A stretch of DNA of 64,000 nucleotides, taken from the NCBI RefSeq assembly GCF_963678635.1, contig NC_087069.1, positions 48,628,276 through 48,692,275 on the forward strand, written 5' to 3'. Positions 33,345 to 42,853 of this stretch are shown piece by piece (positions within the stretch are counted from its first letter, which is position 1; every line of letters begins with the position of its first letter). The DNA comes from Symsagittifera roscoffensis (Eukaryota; Xenacoelomorpha; Acoela; Convolutidae). The position numbers and the translations under genes are program-made. The notes under the pieces were generated by a model, which was given only the letters and a program-made list of their open reading frames with translations, was not told where the DNA came from and searched no databases.

Positions 33345-34745
33345 AGAAGGTAGAGGGACGATGAGTCAATTGATCGGTTCCTAGATGGCCTTGAGAGCTT
33401 GAGAAGAAGGAGTGACCCAGAGGAGTCGACAAACAGAAGAAACTTTAGCATTGCCTCGAAGTTCATTGATGGGGTAAAAAGTGATGACTTAAGAACAATG
33501 TTAGCAACATACTACACATTGTCGAAAGACAGCGCACCGACCCCAGAGGAAATGAGACAGAAGTCAAGGGAATACATGCTGATGAAGCCTAGGAAATGCT
33601 CATATTCAGAAAACAGGAACACGCAAGGGGGAAGCCAACCTCAGAGGTCGTCATGGTACAAGCCTAGAGATGACATGGACAAGCGCAGATCATGCGCGAA
33701 CTGCGGGTCGGCTGATCACCACGTGGCTGATTGCACAACATACAAACAAGGCATGAAGAGTCTAGGATACGCACCGGATGAGGAAGACATGAGCCAAATG
33801 GAGGAACACGAGTACTATAGTGGCTTAATCATCAAGATAGGCGCGAGATGCTTCTTCTGTAACCAAGAAGGACACTTCAGAATGGATTGTCCCTTGTTCT
33901 GGGAAGCGGTCAAGGACCAGAGTCACCCCAAACATAAGTTGGCTTTAGCGGCGGTGCAGAATCAACGGAGCATACAAAACGAGTTTGAATCTAGGAACTT
34001 AGGAGCACCAAACACGGAATTGCCGACGAAAGCAGTGAAAGCTGTAACGCATGTTAATGGTGCGATAGAATCCGCAGCCGGGAACTCTCTAGAGATAAAT
34101 TATGAGAAAGCGGCGATTGAAGCAATTACCAAAGTGAAACAGGATCTAGCTGCGAAAGAAATAGAGCAACGACTAAAGCAGGAGATCGAAAGACAGAATT
34201 TCACCGAAGCGTTGACAGGGTCGAATCTAACACCAGAGGCTGGATCGGGGTCGACAAAGAGTGGAAATTGTAACACTGTAAAAATGGTAACGGGAAAACC
34301 ATTCGGCATATCGAAAATCGGGGCTAGAATAATGTCGATAATCACAGTGGGCGGCCATGAGGTAACCAGAAACTTGAGCGAACCAAGCGACCAGACAATT
34401 ATGCACATTGACGTGTACGCAGATTATTTGAGTTGTATAAGTCCACAAACGACTTCCAGAGCGTTGAGAGCACTACTCACGAGAGGGGGCAGCAAGTTGG
34501 TACGTGTTGATAACAGGTATACTGAAGCTTATGATCCACACGAGGTGATGCTAATTATAGATGGAATCAACATCTATACCAAGACAATGATAACATGTGA
34601 CGAAGTCCTAATTGGGCAAATCTACGCAGGGAAAGAAGAGTTGAAAGTGAGATCGATTGGACACTGCGCCATGCTTGAAGAAGATGCGATGCACATCGGG
34701 ACGGAGGCAGATGTGACAGGGCACGTGCTAGACATAAGTGTCTAA
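33345..34745 (+). CDS. Gag C-terminal region: nucleocapsid with two CCHC zinc knuckles
   Basis: The 448-codon frame carries CANCGSADHHVADC (about 33692-33733) and CFFCNQEGHFRMDC (about 33850-33891), both fitting CX2CX4HX4C, the RNA-binding knuckles of nucleocapsid. The N-terminal part completes the capsid helices. After the knuckles come about 280 residues of unassigned sequence leading into protease. The frame stops at TAA 34743-34745, after which protease continues in the same reading frame without a gap. A stop-codon read-through signal is conceivable, but other in-frame stops in this copy make simple decay more likely. Confidence 0.8.
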
Positions 34746-35183
34746 AAGACTCAGTTACGTGGGTTACTTGATACGGGAGCGGTCTTGAGCGTCATACCAA
34801 TCGAAACTTGGGAACGTATGGGCTTCAATAAAGGTGATTTGATAGACTCGAGAATACGGCTGTCAGCTGCAAACAAAGGGGCCCTTCGGGTGCTGGGCAG
34901 GACGCCGATAATAGCCCTCAATTTGGGAGAACGTAACCTGTGGATGAGCTTTCTCGTGGTAGAAAACCTAGATGAATCTGACCAATTCATTTTGGGCAGA
35001 TACTTCATCAGGAATTTCGATGTAGCGATTGATTTAAATAACGCAATGTTCAGGATACGGAACCCGGATAGGAGGTACGCAATCAAACCGGTAAATTTAA
35101 TAATGGCAAATGAAACCAAAGCACCGGTATTCTTGAGTAGAAGGGTGAGGTTAAAGGCGAATGAAGCGGCAATCGTAGGTTAG
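34746..35183 (+). CDS. Retropepsin-type aspartic protease of the giant element
   Basis: Immediately after the gag stop, in the same phase, the sequence reads LRGLLDTGAVLSVIP (catalytic Asp-Thr-Gly-Ala at about 34769-34780). About 75 residues later DQFILGRYFIRNFDVAID gives the second conserved retropepsin block (ILG-x-x-F). The ATG at 34785 lies after the active site, so it cannot be the true start; the domain must be made by fusion to Gag or an upstream segment. It ends at TAG 35181-35183 with RT following in phase. Confidence 0.8.
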   Translation, partial: KTQLRGLLDTGAVLSVIPIETWERMGFNKGDLIDSRIRLSAANKGALRVLGRTPIIALNLGERNLWMSFLVVENLDESDQFILGRYFIRNFDVAIDLNNAMFRIRNPDRRYAIKPVNLIMANETKAPVFLSRRVRLKANEAAIVG

Positions 35184-35186
35184 AGG

Positions 35187-36212
35187 ATGAAAAATTACAA
35201 TGAACTAAATGACAACAAGCAAGTGTGTATAGTTCCGAATCCTAATAGTCAAAGTGCTGCTGTTTTAGGAAGATCCTTCTGGATAACGAAGAGCGGCCTC
35301 TGCGTCAGTGTCTTGTTGAATACTCTTGATATACCGATCACGATAGAGAGAGGGAGGAAACTGGGATATGCTTTACCGGTTAAAACCCGATATGAGATGA
35401 CTGAGAATACAAAACAAAATGAAGTTGTTGATTGTCCCAATCACAGGGACAAAATTTGTATCTTGAGACGATTGCAAGAAATAAAAGATTCTTCAAGTCT
35501 TGTTAAATCACTTAAGTCAGAGACGGATGATGGGCTGTTGAGCTGTTCGAACTTTCCAGAGCGACCCACACTAGATGAAATGCAAAATGATAAACCGGTT
35601 CTGCCGGAGATTGAACATTTGAGGGGCAAACTGACAGTTGAACAGCTCGAAGCCATCAAGGACGTGCTAGAGCGGAACGAAGAAGTTTTTTCGAGGCATA
35701 AAGCGGATATCGGGTGTTGTAATTTCGTTGAGCATGAAATAGAACTTGAGGAGAATGCGGTACCACACAGGGAGGGGGCGAGGCGCATGACCCCACATAA
35801 ATCGGATGCTTGTAGAAAAAAGATCGAAACGCTACTAGAGTATGACATGATAGAACCATCCAAATCACCGTGGGCGTGTGGAGTAGTGATAGCCAAAAAG
35901 AAAGGCGACCAGTTGAGGTTTTGTTGTGACTTTCGATACCTGAATTCCGTCACGGTGAAGGATGCCTATCCCATACCTAGGATTGATGAGAGCCTCTCGA
36001 AGTTAGGTGATGCAAAATTTTTTACGACTCTTGATTTAGGCTCGGCCTTTTGGCAGGTACCACTACGGAAGCAGGACAGGGACAAGACAGGGTTTGCCTG
36101 CGAGTTGGGTCTGTTTCAATGGAAACGGATGCCGTTTGGACTTTGCAATGCCACAGCCACGTTTCAGCGATTGATGGCACACGCGCTGATAGGCGTGACA
36201 AAGATCTGGTAA
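35187..36212 (+). CDS. Reverse transcriptase, N-terminal half (fingers and palm) of the giant element
   Basis: The frame is 341 codons. An inter-domain segment (residues about 1-140) is followed by standard gypsy RT: EHEIELEENAVPHREGARR, SPWACGVVIAKKKGDQLRFC, DFRYLNSVTVKDAYPIPRID, motif A FFTTLDLGSAFWQVPL and motif B PFGLCNATATFQRLM. The frame breaks just before motif C, where the decamer ATCTGGTAAT occurs twice, 26 bases apart (36204-36213 and 36230-36239), suggesting a small duplication that shifted the frame. Confidence 0.85.
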   Translation: MKNYNELNDNKQVCIVPNPNSQSAAVLGRSFWITKSGLCVSVLLNTLDIPITIERGRKLGYALPVKTRYEMTENTKQNEVVDCPNHRDKICILRRLQEIKDSSSLVKSLKSETDDGLLSCSNFPERPTLDEMQNDKPVLPEIEHLRGKLTVEQLEAIKDVLERNEEVFSRHKADIGCCNFVEHEIELEENAVPHREGARRMTPHKSDACRKKIETLLEYDMIEPSKSPWACGVVIAKKKGDQLRFCCDFRYLNSVTVKDAYPIPRIDESLSKLGDAKFFTTLDLGSAFWQVPLRKQDRDKTGFACELGLFQWKRMPFGLCNATATFQRLMAHALIGVTKIW

Positions 36213-36213
36213 T

Positions 36214-38640
36214 AGCCTGGTGATAGGCAATCTGGTAATGTGCTACGTGGATGGCGTGGTAATAGCAACGCCAACACTGGAAGACCACATTGAGAGACTT
36301 GACGAGGTGTTCGCGTGCATGAAAAGATCGGGGCTAAAGTGTAAACCATCAAAGTGCGAGATACTCAAGGACTCAATTAAATACTTGGGCAGGATGGTAG
36401 ACAAGCACGGCATCAGACCTGATCCAGACGCCGTGGAGGCAGTCCTAACCTGGAAGTCACCGAAGACGGAACACCAGTTGATGAGCTTCCTGGGTTTCGC
36501 TAACTACTACAGGGAGTTCATCAAAGGCTACGCGGACAAGGTGTACCCGATGCAACAATTAATGAGGCACAAGGGCAAGAAGTTCACATGGAACAACGCA
36601 GCAGAAGAGTCATTTCAGAGGATAAAGAAAGAGCTATGTGAGGCACCAGTACTGGGTATACCGACTGTGAAAGGGATGTACGTGCTGGACACGGATGCGT
36701 CGGTAGTTGCGATATCTGGAATTCTCCACCAGGAACAAGAGTGGAATGGGAAGACAGTCTTGAGACCAATAGTGTACGGGAGCAAAGTACCAAGTGACAC
36801 AGAAATGAAGTACGGAGCACCGAAAGCAGAGATGTTCGCGGTGGTTACCTTTGTCGGGAAGTACAGGGCGTACCTGGGCAGTGAGCCATTCAAGTTGCGA
36901 GTCGACAACCGGGCACTAAGCTGGCTGAAAATGTACTCGATGGACCAAAGTTACATCGGGAGGTGGATAGTTCGCCTGGACGGATACAACATGATAATTG
37001 AGCATAGAACACGAGATAAACATCAAAATGCCGACAGCTTGAGTAAGAAGACGGAGTTCTACAAGAGACAAGAACAAAGAGAGGCGGACAGACCTGAGAT
37101 CAAAGATGGCTTCTCCTTCATGGACAAGGAAACGTACGACAGTCTTCCACTCACGAGATGGCTGGACAAATCAGGCAAACCGATTGAAGATCATCCCGAA
37201 TTACCTAAAGAACATCCAGAGAAGACCATCTTGAAGAAGAGCAGAAGGATTCCGATAGAGATAATACTCAAGTCCAAGATCGTGAGGGAAACGCTCAAGG
37301 CAAAAGGTTATGATCTTAACCAGGTAGAAGCGGGAACTGCCCGAATAGATGATGACTTAATGAGGCTGCTTGAGAAACTATCAGATGATAAACCCGTGAT
37401 CCAAGAGAAGGGTCAAGAGGAACCGGAAGTCACTATACTTCGGAGAAAAGAAACAGTGAACAATACTGACTCCTCAACAGGGAGCGTCGCTGATAGCAAG
37501 GACGTCGTGCGGTCGCTAGTTGACAAAATCCCCGAGGACATTCTGGAACAGACCAAGGTTAGGAAAAAGAAAGTGGCGTTCAAAGAAGAAGCTGAACACC
37601 TGGGACTAGATCAAGAGTCCGGGGAGTGGTCCAGGTTCACGGAAGAAGAAGAAACCGGTCTAGGTAAATTGTCCGGGGAGCGTGAAGAATGGGATGAAGA
37701 CTCGGATGAGAGTAGCGAAGACCAGGACAGTCTGTGCATGATATTGGCGGAAGAGAAGATAAGGCAACACGACAGGGAGTTACAGACGGATCCATCTTCA
37801 GGAACGTACAATCTGGACATACAAGAGGTACGAGGTGGTGAAGAACTTGAGAAAATTGCGGTTTCAAGGAAGCCATTCAGGGAACTATCGTGCAACTCAA
37901 ACGTCAGAACGAATCTGGTGGCAGAAGACGAAATGAAAATTGTGAAAAGGATGATATGCGTGAAGCTGAGTGTTGACATCCACAACCCTGGTGAGATGAA
38001 TGGACAGATCATGGCGCTAAAGGAGCATGTCAAGGCGAGATATAGGCTCTCAGACCTAATAAGAGCCCAGAAGAATGACAAAATGACAAGTAACCTCTCC
38101 AAATGGATCCAGTCGGGGATCAAGGAGAAGGGGGAACATCAGGAAGACAGCTACAAGATCTTGAGCCAGTTCTACAAAGAAAAGAAAGACTTACTCTATC
38201 ACACAGCTGATGGGGTGGTAGCGTGCAAGAGGAGAGATGAGGAAAAGATATTACACAAACACAACCTCATCATACTGCCACAATTGTATCAAACGGAGGT
38301 GCTTTTCAGATCACACGACCAGATGGGGCACCAGGGGATAGATAAAGTACAACAAAGGATACTTCATAGATTTGATTGGCCAGGAATGAGAAAAGCTTGC
38401 GAGAGATGGGTGAATGCCTGCCTGGCATGTCTCCAGGTAAAAGACCCAAGGAAGATGAAGTTTCCCCTCAAGTCTGTCGAGAGTTCAGAATTCAATGAAG
38501 TGGTGCAGATAGACCATCAAAAAATCTGCATGACGGAGTCGGGACATAACCAGATACTGGTTATAATAGATCACTTCACAAATTGGCGGAAGCGGTTCTG
38601 TGCCAGACAGCCTCGGCCGAGGAGACATGTGATCATCTGA
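36214..38640 (+). CDS. RT C-terminus, RNase H, long acidic linker and integrase N-terminus
   Basis: The 806-codon frame opens with RT motif C, reading CYVDGVVIAT (36241-36270): the second Asp of YxDD is Gly, so the copy is catalytically dead. The thumb (IKYLGRMVDKHGI, LMSFLGFANYYREF) is followed by RNase H (VLDTDASVVAISGIL, PKAEMFAVVTFV, LRVDNRALSW, HRTRDKHQNADSLSK). About 400 residues of charged linker follow before the integrase HHCC finger (HDQMGHQGIDKVQQRI ... CLACLQ, about 38310-38440) and the first catalytic Asp (VVQIDHQKI). That linker is unusually long for gypsy polymerases. The frame is lost within the integrase core near 38580-38640. Confidence 0.85.
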   Translation, partial: SLVIGNLVMCYVDGVVIATPTLEDHIERLDEVFACMKRSGLKCKPSKCEILKDSIKYLGRMVDKHGIRPDPDAVEAVLTWKSPKTEHQLMSFLGFANYYREFIKGYADKVYPMQQLMRHKGKKFTWNNAAEESFQRIKKELCEAPVLGIPTVKGMYVLDTDASVVAISGILHQEQEWNGKTVLRPIVYGSKVPSDTEMKYGAPKAEMFAVVTFVGKYRAYLGSEPFKLRVDNRALSWLKMYSMDQSYIGRWIVRLDGYNMIIEHRTRDKHQNADSLSKKTEFYKRQEQREADRPEIKDGFSFMDKETYDSLPLTRWLDKSGKPIEDHPELPKEHPEKTILKKSRRIPIEIILKSKIVRETLKAKGYDLNQVEAGTARIDDDLMRLLEKLSDDKPVIQEKGQEEPEVTILRRKETVNNTDSSTGSVADSKDVVRSLVDKIPEDILEQTKVRKKKVAFKEEAEHLGLDQESGEWSRFTEEEETGLGKLSGEREEWDEDSDESSEDQDSLCMILAEEKIRQHDRELQTDPSSGTYNLDIQEVRGGEELEKIAVSRKPFRELSCNSNVRTNLVAEDEMKIVKRMICVKLSVDIHNPGEMNGQIMALKEHVKARYRLSDLIRAQKNDKMTSNLSKWIQSGIKEKGEHQEDSYKILSQFYKEKKDLLYHTADGVVACKRRDEEKILHKHNLIILPQLYQTEVLFRSHDQMGHQGIDKVQQRILHRFDWPGMRKACERWVNACLACLQVKDPRKMKFPLKSVESSEFNEVVQIDHQKICMTESGHNQILVIIDHFTNWRKRFCARQPRPRRHVII

Positions 38641-39214
38641 TAACTCATTGGATATCGCGGTATGGTTGTCCAATGACTTTCCAGTCGGACAACGGCAAAG
38701 CTTTTGTGGGGGACTTGACAAAAGAATTGATGATGAGATCGCACATTGCTCAAGCACACTCGACGACCTACCACCCACAGACGAATGGGTTGGAGAGAGA
38801 CAGAACAGGACACTGGTCAACATGTTAAGGGTGTACTGCTCAAGATACATGACGGACTGGGATAAATACCTGCCACAGGTAGTAGGGGACTACAACAGTA
38901 CACAGCACTCAACGACGGGCATCAGTCCTTTCATGATGTTGACGGGCAGGAAGAGGGCAATGCCTCTAACATTCTTTTACCCAGAATACGAGGGGAAGAG
39001 GACGTCGCCTCAGGCATATGTGAAAGAAGCGATCAAAAGACAACAAGAGCTAAACGAGCTATGCAGGAAGAACACGGCGCAAGCGCAAATGAGACAACGC
39101 AAGAAACATGACGAAAAAATATTACAAGCAAAGCCATATGAAAAAGGGCAGTACGCGTGGGTCTTCCAAAATGTCATACCACCCAAGGGAACAAAGAAAC
39201 TACTCAAGAAGTAG
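38583..39214 (+). pseudogene. Integrase catalytic core and C-terminal domain, split over two frames
   Basis: The 38583-38828 frame carries the second catalytic Asp (PMTFQSDNGKAFVGDLT) and YHPQTNGLE. The coding signal then moves to the frame 38648-39214, with ERQNRTLVNMLRVYCSRY (the segment following the catalytic Glu), STTGISPFMMLTGRK, and the GPY/F-like start of the C-terminal domain. Two single-base-scale shifts (about 38600 and 38795) and a stop at 39212-39214 break the protein. Domain order and motifs are typical of Ty3/gypsy integrase. Confidence 0.8.
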
Positions 39215-39226
39215 AGGGGACCATTC

Positions 39227-39598
39227 ATGATAACGGAAGTACATCAACAGGGGCGGTTCTACCGCTTGAGTACTGGGCGAGCAGCACATTACGAAAATCT
39301 GAAGCCTCACGTCCCGTCCCCGGAAGACTGGTGCCTACCGAAAGACATGGAGGGTCTCGAGTACCTGGTGGTAGAGCCAGCGTGTGAAGTGAATGAAAAG
39401 GGCACCAGAGAGAAAAATGATGGCAATGAAAACTTGAGCTTGGACCACAATAAAAAGATAGAGGTGGAGTCTGAAGCAGGATCGTTTGCAGAAGAAGACT
39501 GGAACGACCCGGAGCAAGATGAGGTGCCGAAGTGGATGGAGCCAGATCGACCAATATACCGGGAACCAGAACTGGCAATCATAAACGGACCGGTATGA
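39227..39598 (+). CDS. C-terminal tail of Pol after integrase
   Basis: In the same phase as the preceding frame, it continues with FMITEVHQQGRFYRLSTGR, the end of the integrase GPY/F chromatin-like module, and then an acidic tail (EEDWNDPEQDEVPKWMEPD). It ends with TGA at 39596-39598, which overlaps the ATG of the next ORF as ATGA. This looks like the natural end of Pol rather than a mutation. Confidence 0.65.
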   Translation: MITEVHQQGRFYRLSTGRAAHYENLKPHVPSPEDWCLPKDMEGLEYLVVEPACEVNEKGTREKNDGNENLSLDHNKKIEVESEAGSFAEEDWNDPEQDEVPKWMEPDRPIYREPELAIINGPV

Positions 39599-40623
39599 GG
39601 TACAACATATACGGGGATGACTTCTTGATTGACAAGATACAGCCAGACAAATTGGGCGAGGAACTACTGAGTGCAGGCGAACTGGAAGCCGAAGAGGAAT
39701 GGCAGGTCATTAACGATGGTGGGCACTATCCGCAGGAAGACTACTCGACACCAGAATTGGAGACGGATCTCGAACAGAGTGAGATAGAGAGGAGGGAGAA
39801 CACGAACTTGAGGATACTAGAGTGGATGCGCGATGTCAAAAACGAAAGCCACGAAGGACAAAGCATTCAACAAGTCGACGTGTCATCGGAAAAATATACG
39901 AAGGCAGAGGATTCTCTTTTCGGATGGACGGCAACAGACAGGCCACTGGACATTCCTCCGGACAATTCAGACCCGACAACATCGACGGGGACGTCGATAA
40001 ATATTTTTGTCCGGGGAGTGGGGGTAGGACTTACCCACACCGAAAATTTGATGATAAAGAAGCTCAAGGAAGTGAGAGAAACAAGCGAATTGGAACTGGA
40101 AGAGGAAGAGCCAGAGCGTACCATAGGTCGGAATTTCAAAACGAAATTTGAAATACCCAATGAGTATTCGGAAAACATCATGATAACGGATAGCGACTTC
40201 ATCCTGTCAAACAGGACTAGCGCGATCTGCATCACGGCGGACATGAGTTTCAAATCAAGACTGGAAGCTGACTTCAAAAGAGAGTACCAGAACGTAGAGT
40301 TTCTGCTTAGACAGAGACCAGGACTGGTAGGGATGGCAGCGCTTCCACCATCAGTAGCACAAGTCCCGGGCAAATACCTGTGCTTCCTAGTGACGAGGGT
40401 CAATGACAGGAACACAATTGATCCCGAACACGTGATGGTGGCACTAACAAGACTACGAGACTTCATGATTGAAAGAGGAATAGCTGAAGTCTCAATGCCG
40501 GTGTATGACCCAAACAGGGGCAAATTGAGCCCAAGGGAATTGTACGCTATCCTACACGTAGTCTTCGCGGAAACTGAGATAATGGTGTATCTTCACAAGA
40601 AATACTACTTGGGCATCGCCTGA
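39595..40623 (+). CDS. TARG1-like macrodomain protein of the giant element
   Basis: The ATG at 39595 overlaps the Pol stop (ATGA), giving a 342-residue protein; the frame is open further upstream but overlaps Pol there. Residues about 1-195 are acidic and unassigned. Residues about 199-342 match the TARG1/OARD1-type macrodomain in order: a SAICITADM strand, SRLEADFKREYQNVEFLL helix, GKYLCFLVTRVNDRNTID, HVMVALTRLRDFMIERGI helix, EVSMPVYDPNRGKL, and YAILHVVFAETEIMVYLHK. Macrodomains bind or remove ADP-ribose. Where TARG1 has a GCGLD loop with the catalytic Asp, this protein has YDPNRGKL, and the catalytic Lys is not evident, so it may bind rather than hydrolyse, or be degenerate. The assignment is by motif recall only. 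Confidence 0.65.
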   Translation: MRYNIYGDDFLIDKIQPDKLGEELLSAGELEAEEEWQVINDGGHYPQEDYSTPELETDLEQSEIERRENTNLRILEWMRDVKNESHEGQSIQQVDVSSEKYTKAEDSLFGWTATDRPLDIPPDNSDPTTSTGTSINIFVRGVGVGLTHTENLMIKKLKEVRETSELELEEEEPERTIGRNFKTKFEIPNEYSENIMITDSDFILSNRTSAICITADMSFKSRLEADFKREYQNVEFLLRQRPGLVGMAALPPSVAQVPGKYLCFLVTRVNDRNTIDPEHVMVALTRLRDFMIERGIAEVSMPVYDPNRGKLSPRELYAILHVVFAETEIMVYLHKKYYLGIA

Positions 40624-41136
40624 GTTAGGTACACGGGGGTCTCGAGTTGGGCGTGAGGGAGGAGTCTTGAGTTAGGTACTGGGGTACGGCACAGGTAAAG
40701 GGATCTTAAAACGCGATTGGCATGATAATTGAATTTTAGAAGAATTGACGGTGCTAAAACATAAAATGAATCTGCATGCTTTTAGGGAAATTCCAATTGA
40801 ATTGTTTTAAGTGGGAAAAAATGATAGGCTTTTAACCATACTGGTAAAAGGGGGGTTTCTAGGTTAGGAACATGGCATGTTAAGTTTTAATATGGTTTCT
40901 GTTTTCAGATCAAGTTTGAAAAACAAAGTTGAAAATTCAACCACACTCAAGAGAGAGACAGAAAAGAAAATCTTGACTGAACTCGCGATAATCGACACCT
41001 GCAACAAGTATTTGCAAGGAAACATTTCTAGAGAATTCTTGAGTTGGGTAATTCTTGAGTTGGTAAGGTAATTCTTGAGTCGGTAAGGTAATTCTTGAGT
41101 CGGTTAACACTTGAATACGTCCCGAAGTCACCGAAA
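40624..41136 (+). promoter_or_regulatory. Intergenic segment with splice-acceptor-like site and GGTAAGG repeats
   Basis: About 510 bases between the macrodomain ORF and the coiled-coil ORF. A pyrimidine-rich TGGTTTCTGTTTTCAG ends at 40918, a good 3' splice-site match. At 41040-41105 the unit GGTAAGGTAATTCTTGAGTC, which itself contains a donor-like GGTAAG, is repeated about three times with a 20-base period. The segment may serve a spliced subgenomic mRNA for the downstream ORFs, as env mRNAs do in retroviruses and errantiviruses. This is inference. Confidence 0.4.
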
Positions 41137-42198
41137 ATGGCAGACAGATTCTGGAAATCCATGCCCGCGGCGCTGATGAAGCCTACTCTCGATGAGCTGT
41201 ACAGACGCCTGAGGGACCTGGATTATACCCAAATAGACGAGACAATGGCGGTAATGTTGAAAGCCATCCTCCAGTTGGAAGAACAGGGTGAGTGCAGGGA
41301 GTCTGCGACGGAGGCTGTCTTGATGGTCGGCTACACCACCGAGGGAATATCTAATCAGGAACAGACCAGGTGGTTGTCTTGGAATGTGGATGGAGGAGTA
41401 AGGGGCTTCGACTTGGCGAGGAATCCTGGCTTGAGTAACAATACCGAATATGGCGCAGGAGAATTCCCACTACCAACTATGCCATCAGCAAGATCGACGG
41501 GCCAGAGCTCAAGTAAGCTGCCATCGATGACGCGAGCGCAACAGACGACGGAGGCATATCAGGATCTTGGTGTTCTAAAGAAAGAGCTCAAGAAGACGCA
41601 TAGGGAAAGAAACAAGGCAAACCTCGATAGGGATCAGGCAAAGCTGGACCGGGAAAAGGCTCAGCTTGAAAGGGACCATGCGGTCATCGAACGAGATCGG
41701 AATCTGAGGTTGCTTGAGATGCTGCGGGCTGAACATCAGCAGGAACTAAGGGTGCGGGAGAATGCCGCGAGTTGTGAGCAGCTGAAGTCGGAGATGGAGA
41801 GGATAGAACAACGACAACGTGAACTTGACGCACAGAAGGGAGCCAGGCCGAAGGAGCGAGTGGTCACCAGCTCGAGGACAGAATCACGCATGGAAGTGGA
41901 TGAAGCCCCTAGAGCAAGAGGACGGTTCAACCTCGAACGCGAGGCTCGAGAGCACATGAGTGAAGGGTTGGAAGTCTGGATACCTAATGAGGCCACGTCC
42001 TCCTTGCGCAGCCTAGAAACACAGCCCATACGCCCGCTGATGGATGTAGTACTGCCGGGATATACTCCAACCTCAACCTCGAGCGGCAGTCAGGTGAGCG
42101 GCAGCTCATCGCGTCTGAAGGAGCTGAACGAGAGATTGCGGCAAAGAGGGCGGAGCTTCCTCCAACGTGGAGGGAACAGCCAGTCAGGAGCGTCATGA
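41137..42198 (+). CDS. Accessory ORF: coiled-coil protein of the giant element
   Basis: The first ATG in the open frame is at 41137 (MADRFWKSMPAALM), giving 353 residues. Residues about 145-240 form a long, highly charged coiled coil with repeated DRDQAKLDREKAQLERD-type units. The flanks are Ser/Thr/Gly/Arg-rich and probably disordered. No enzyme motif, signal peptide or membrane segment is seen, so it is not an envelope gene. The TGA stop (42196-42198) overlaps the ATG of the SGNH ORF (ATGA). The frame is intact in this otherwise broken element. Confidence 0.6.
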   Translation: MADRFWKSMPAALMKPTLDELYRRLRDLDYTQIDETMAVMLKAILQLEEQGECRESATEAVLMVGYTTEGISNQEQTRWLSWNVDGGVRGFDLARNPGLSNNTEYGAGEFPLPTMPSARSTGQSSSKLPSMTRAQQTTEAYQDLGVLKKELKKTHRERNKANLDRDQAKLDREKAQLERDHAVIERDRNLRLLEMLRAEHQQELRVRENAASCEQLKSEMERIEQRQRELDAQKGARPKERVVTSSRTESRMEVDEAPRARGRFNLEREAREHMSEGLEVWIPNEATSSLRSLETQPIRPLMDVVLPGYTPTSTSSGSQVSGSSSRLKELNERLRQRGRSFLQRGGNSQSGAS

Positions 42199-42853
42199 TC
42201 TCGAGTTATAAGAAGAACACTGAAAAGAGATATCACAGGCACAATCGGCTGGATTGGAATGCGGAACAGAGGGCCAGGAGGGATTGCTTTCATGATGCAG
42301 CCTGGGTGGAATATCTTGCGCCACCCCGTGTGCCAGAAGGCGCGGTCCACCTGATTATAGGGGACAGCCTATTGCGGGTGTTGATCCGGATCCAATCGCA
42401 CTGGCAGACAGGAATCTTGAGTTTTGCTGGAGCAGCCACGCCACAGATATTGGCAACTCTTGAGATGCTAGGGATGACAAAGGTATACACGGTAACAATG
42501 ATGGTCGGAACGAATGATGTGTCAAGGGGAGAAGCGAGGAAAGTAACAAGGCTGCACAACAAGATGAGTTGCCTTCTAGAGGAGCTGAGGATCCAGATGG
42601 ATCCCATCCTAGTAACGGTATGTACCGTCCCCTACAACATGAAGTTCGATCAGCACGCCGTGGAAATGAACGAGAAGGTGCGGAACCTGAAGGGGTGATT
42701 CGAGAAATTCACCGGAAGAGTGCGCTACCCATCAGGTTGTTGGACGTGGCGGAGCGGATGGAGCAGGCGGGATTCCCTGAAGACACCTCCAATGATGGAA
42801 ATCACTTTGACAGACCAAGGGGAGTCGAGTGGCTGAATGACGTCTTTCAATGA
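42195..42853 (+). CDS. Accessory ORF: SGNH/GDSL hydrolase-like protein, one frameshift
   Basis: The ATG at 42195 overlaps the previous stop. Block I is LIIGDSLLRVL with the nucleophile-type Ser at residue 58 (GDS at 42360-42368). Block III is MMVGTNDVS (GTND, residues 105-108). The strand LVTVCTVPYN follows. The frame closes at 42698, but the coding signal continues one frame over (to 42853), with SNDGNHFDRPRGVEWL supplying the block V Asp-x-x-His (42794-42805). With a single slip near 42680 the full SGNH fold of about 215 residues is present. Such enzymes are esterases/lipases; the substrate is unknown. The second frame ends in ATGA with the next ORF. Confidence 0.7.
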
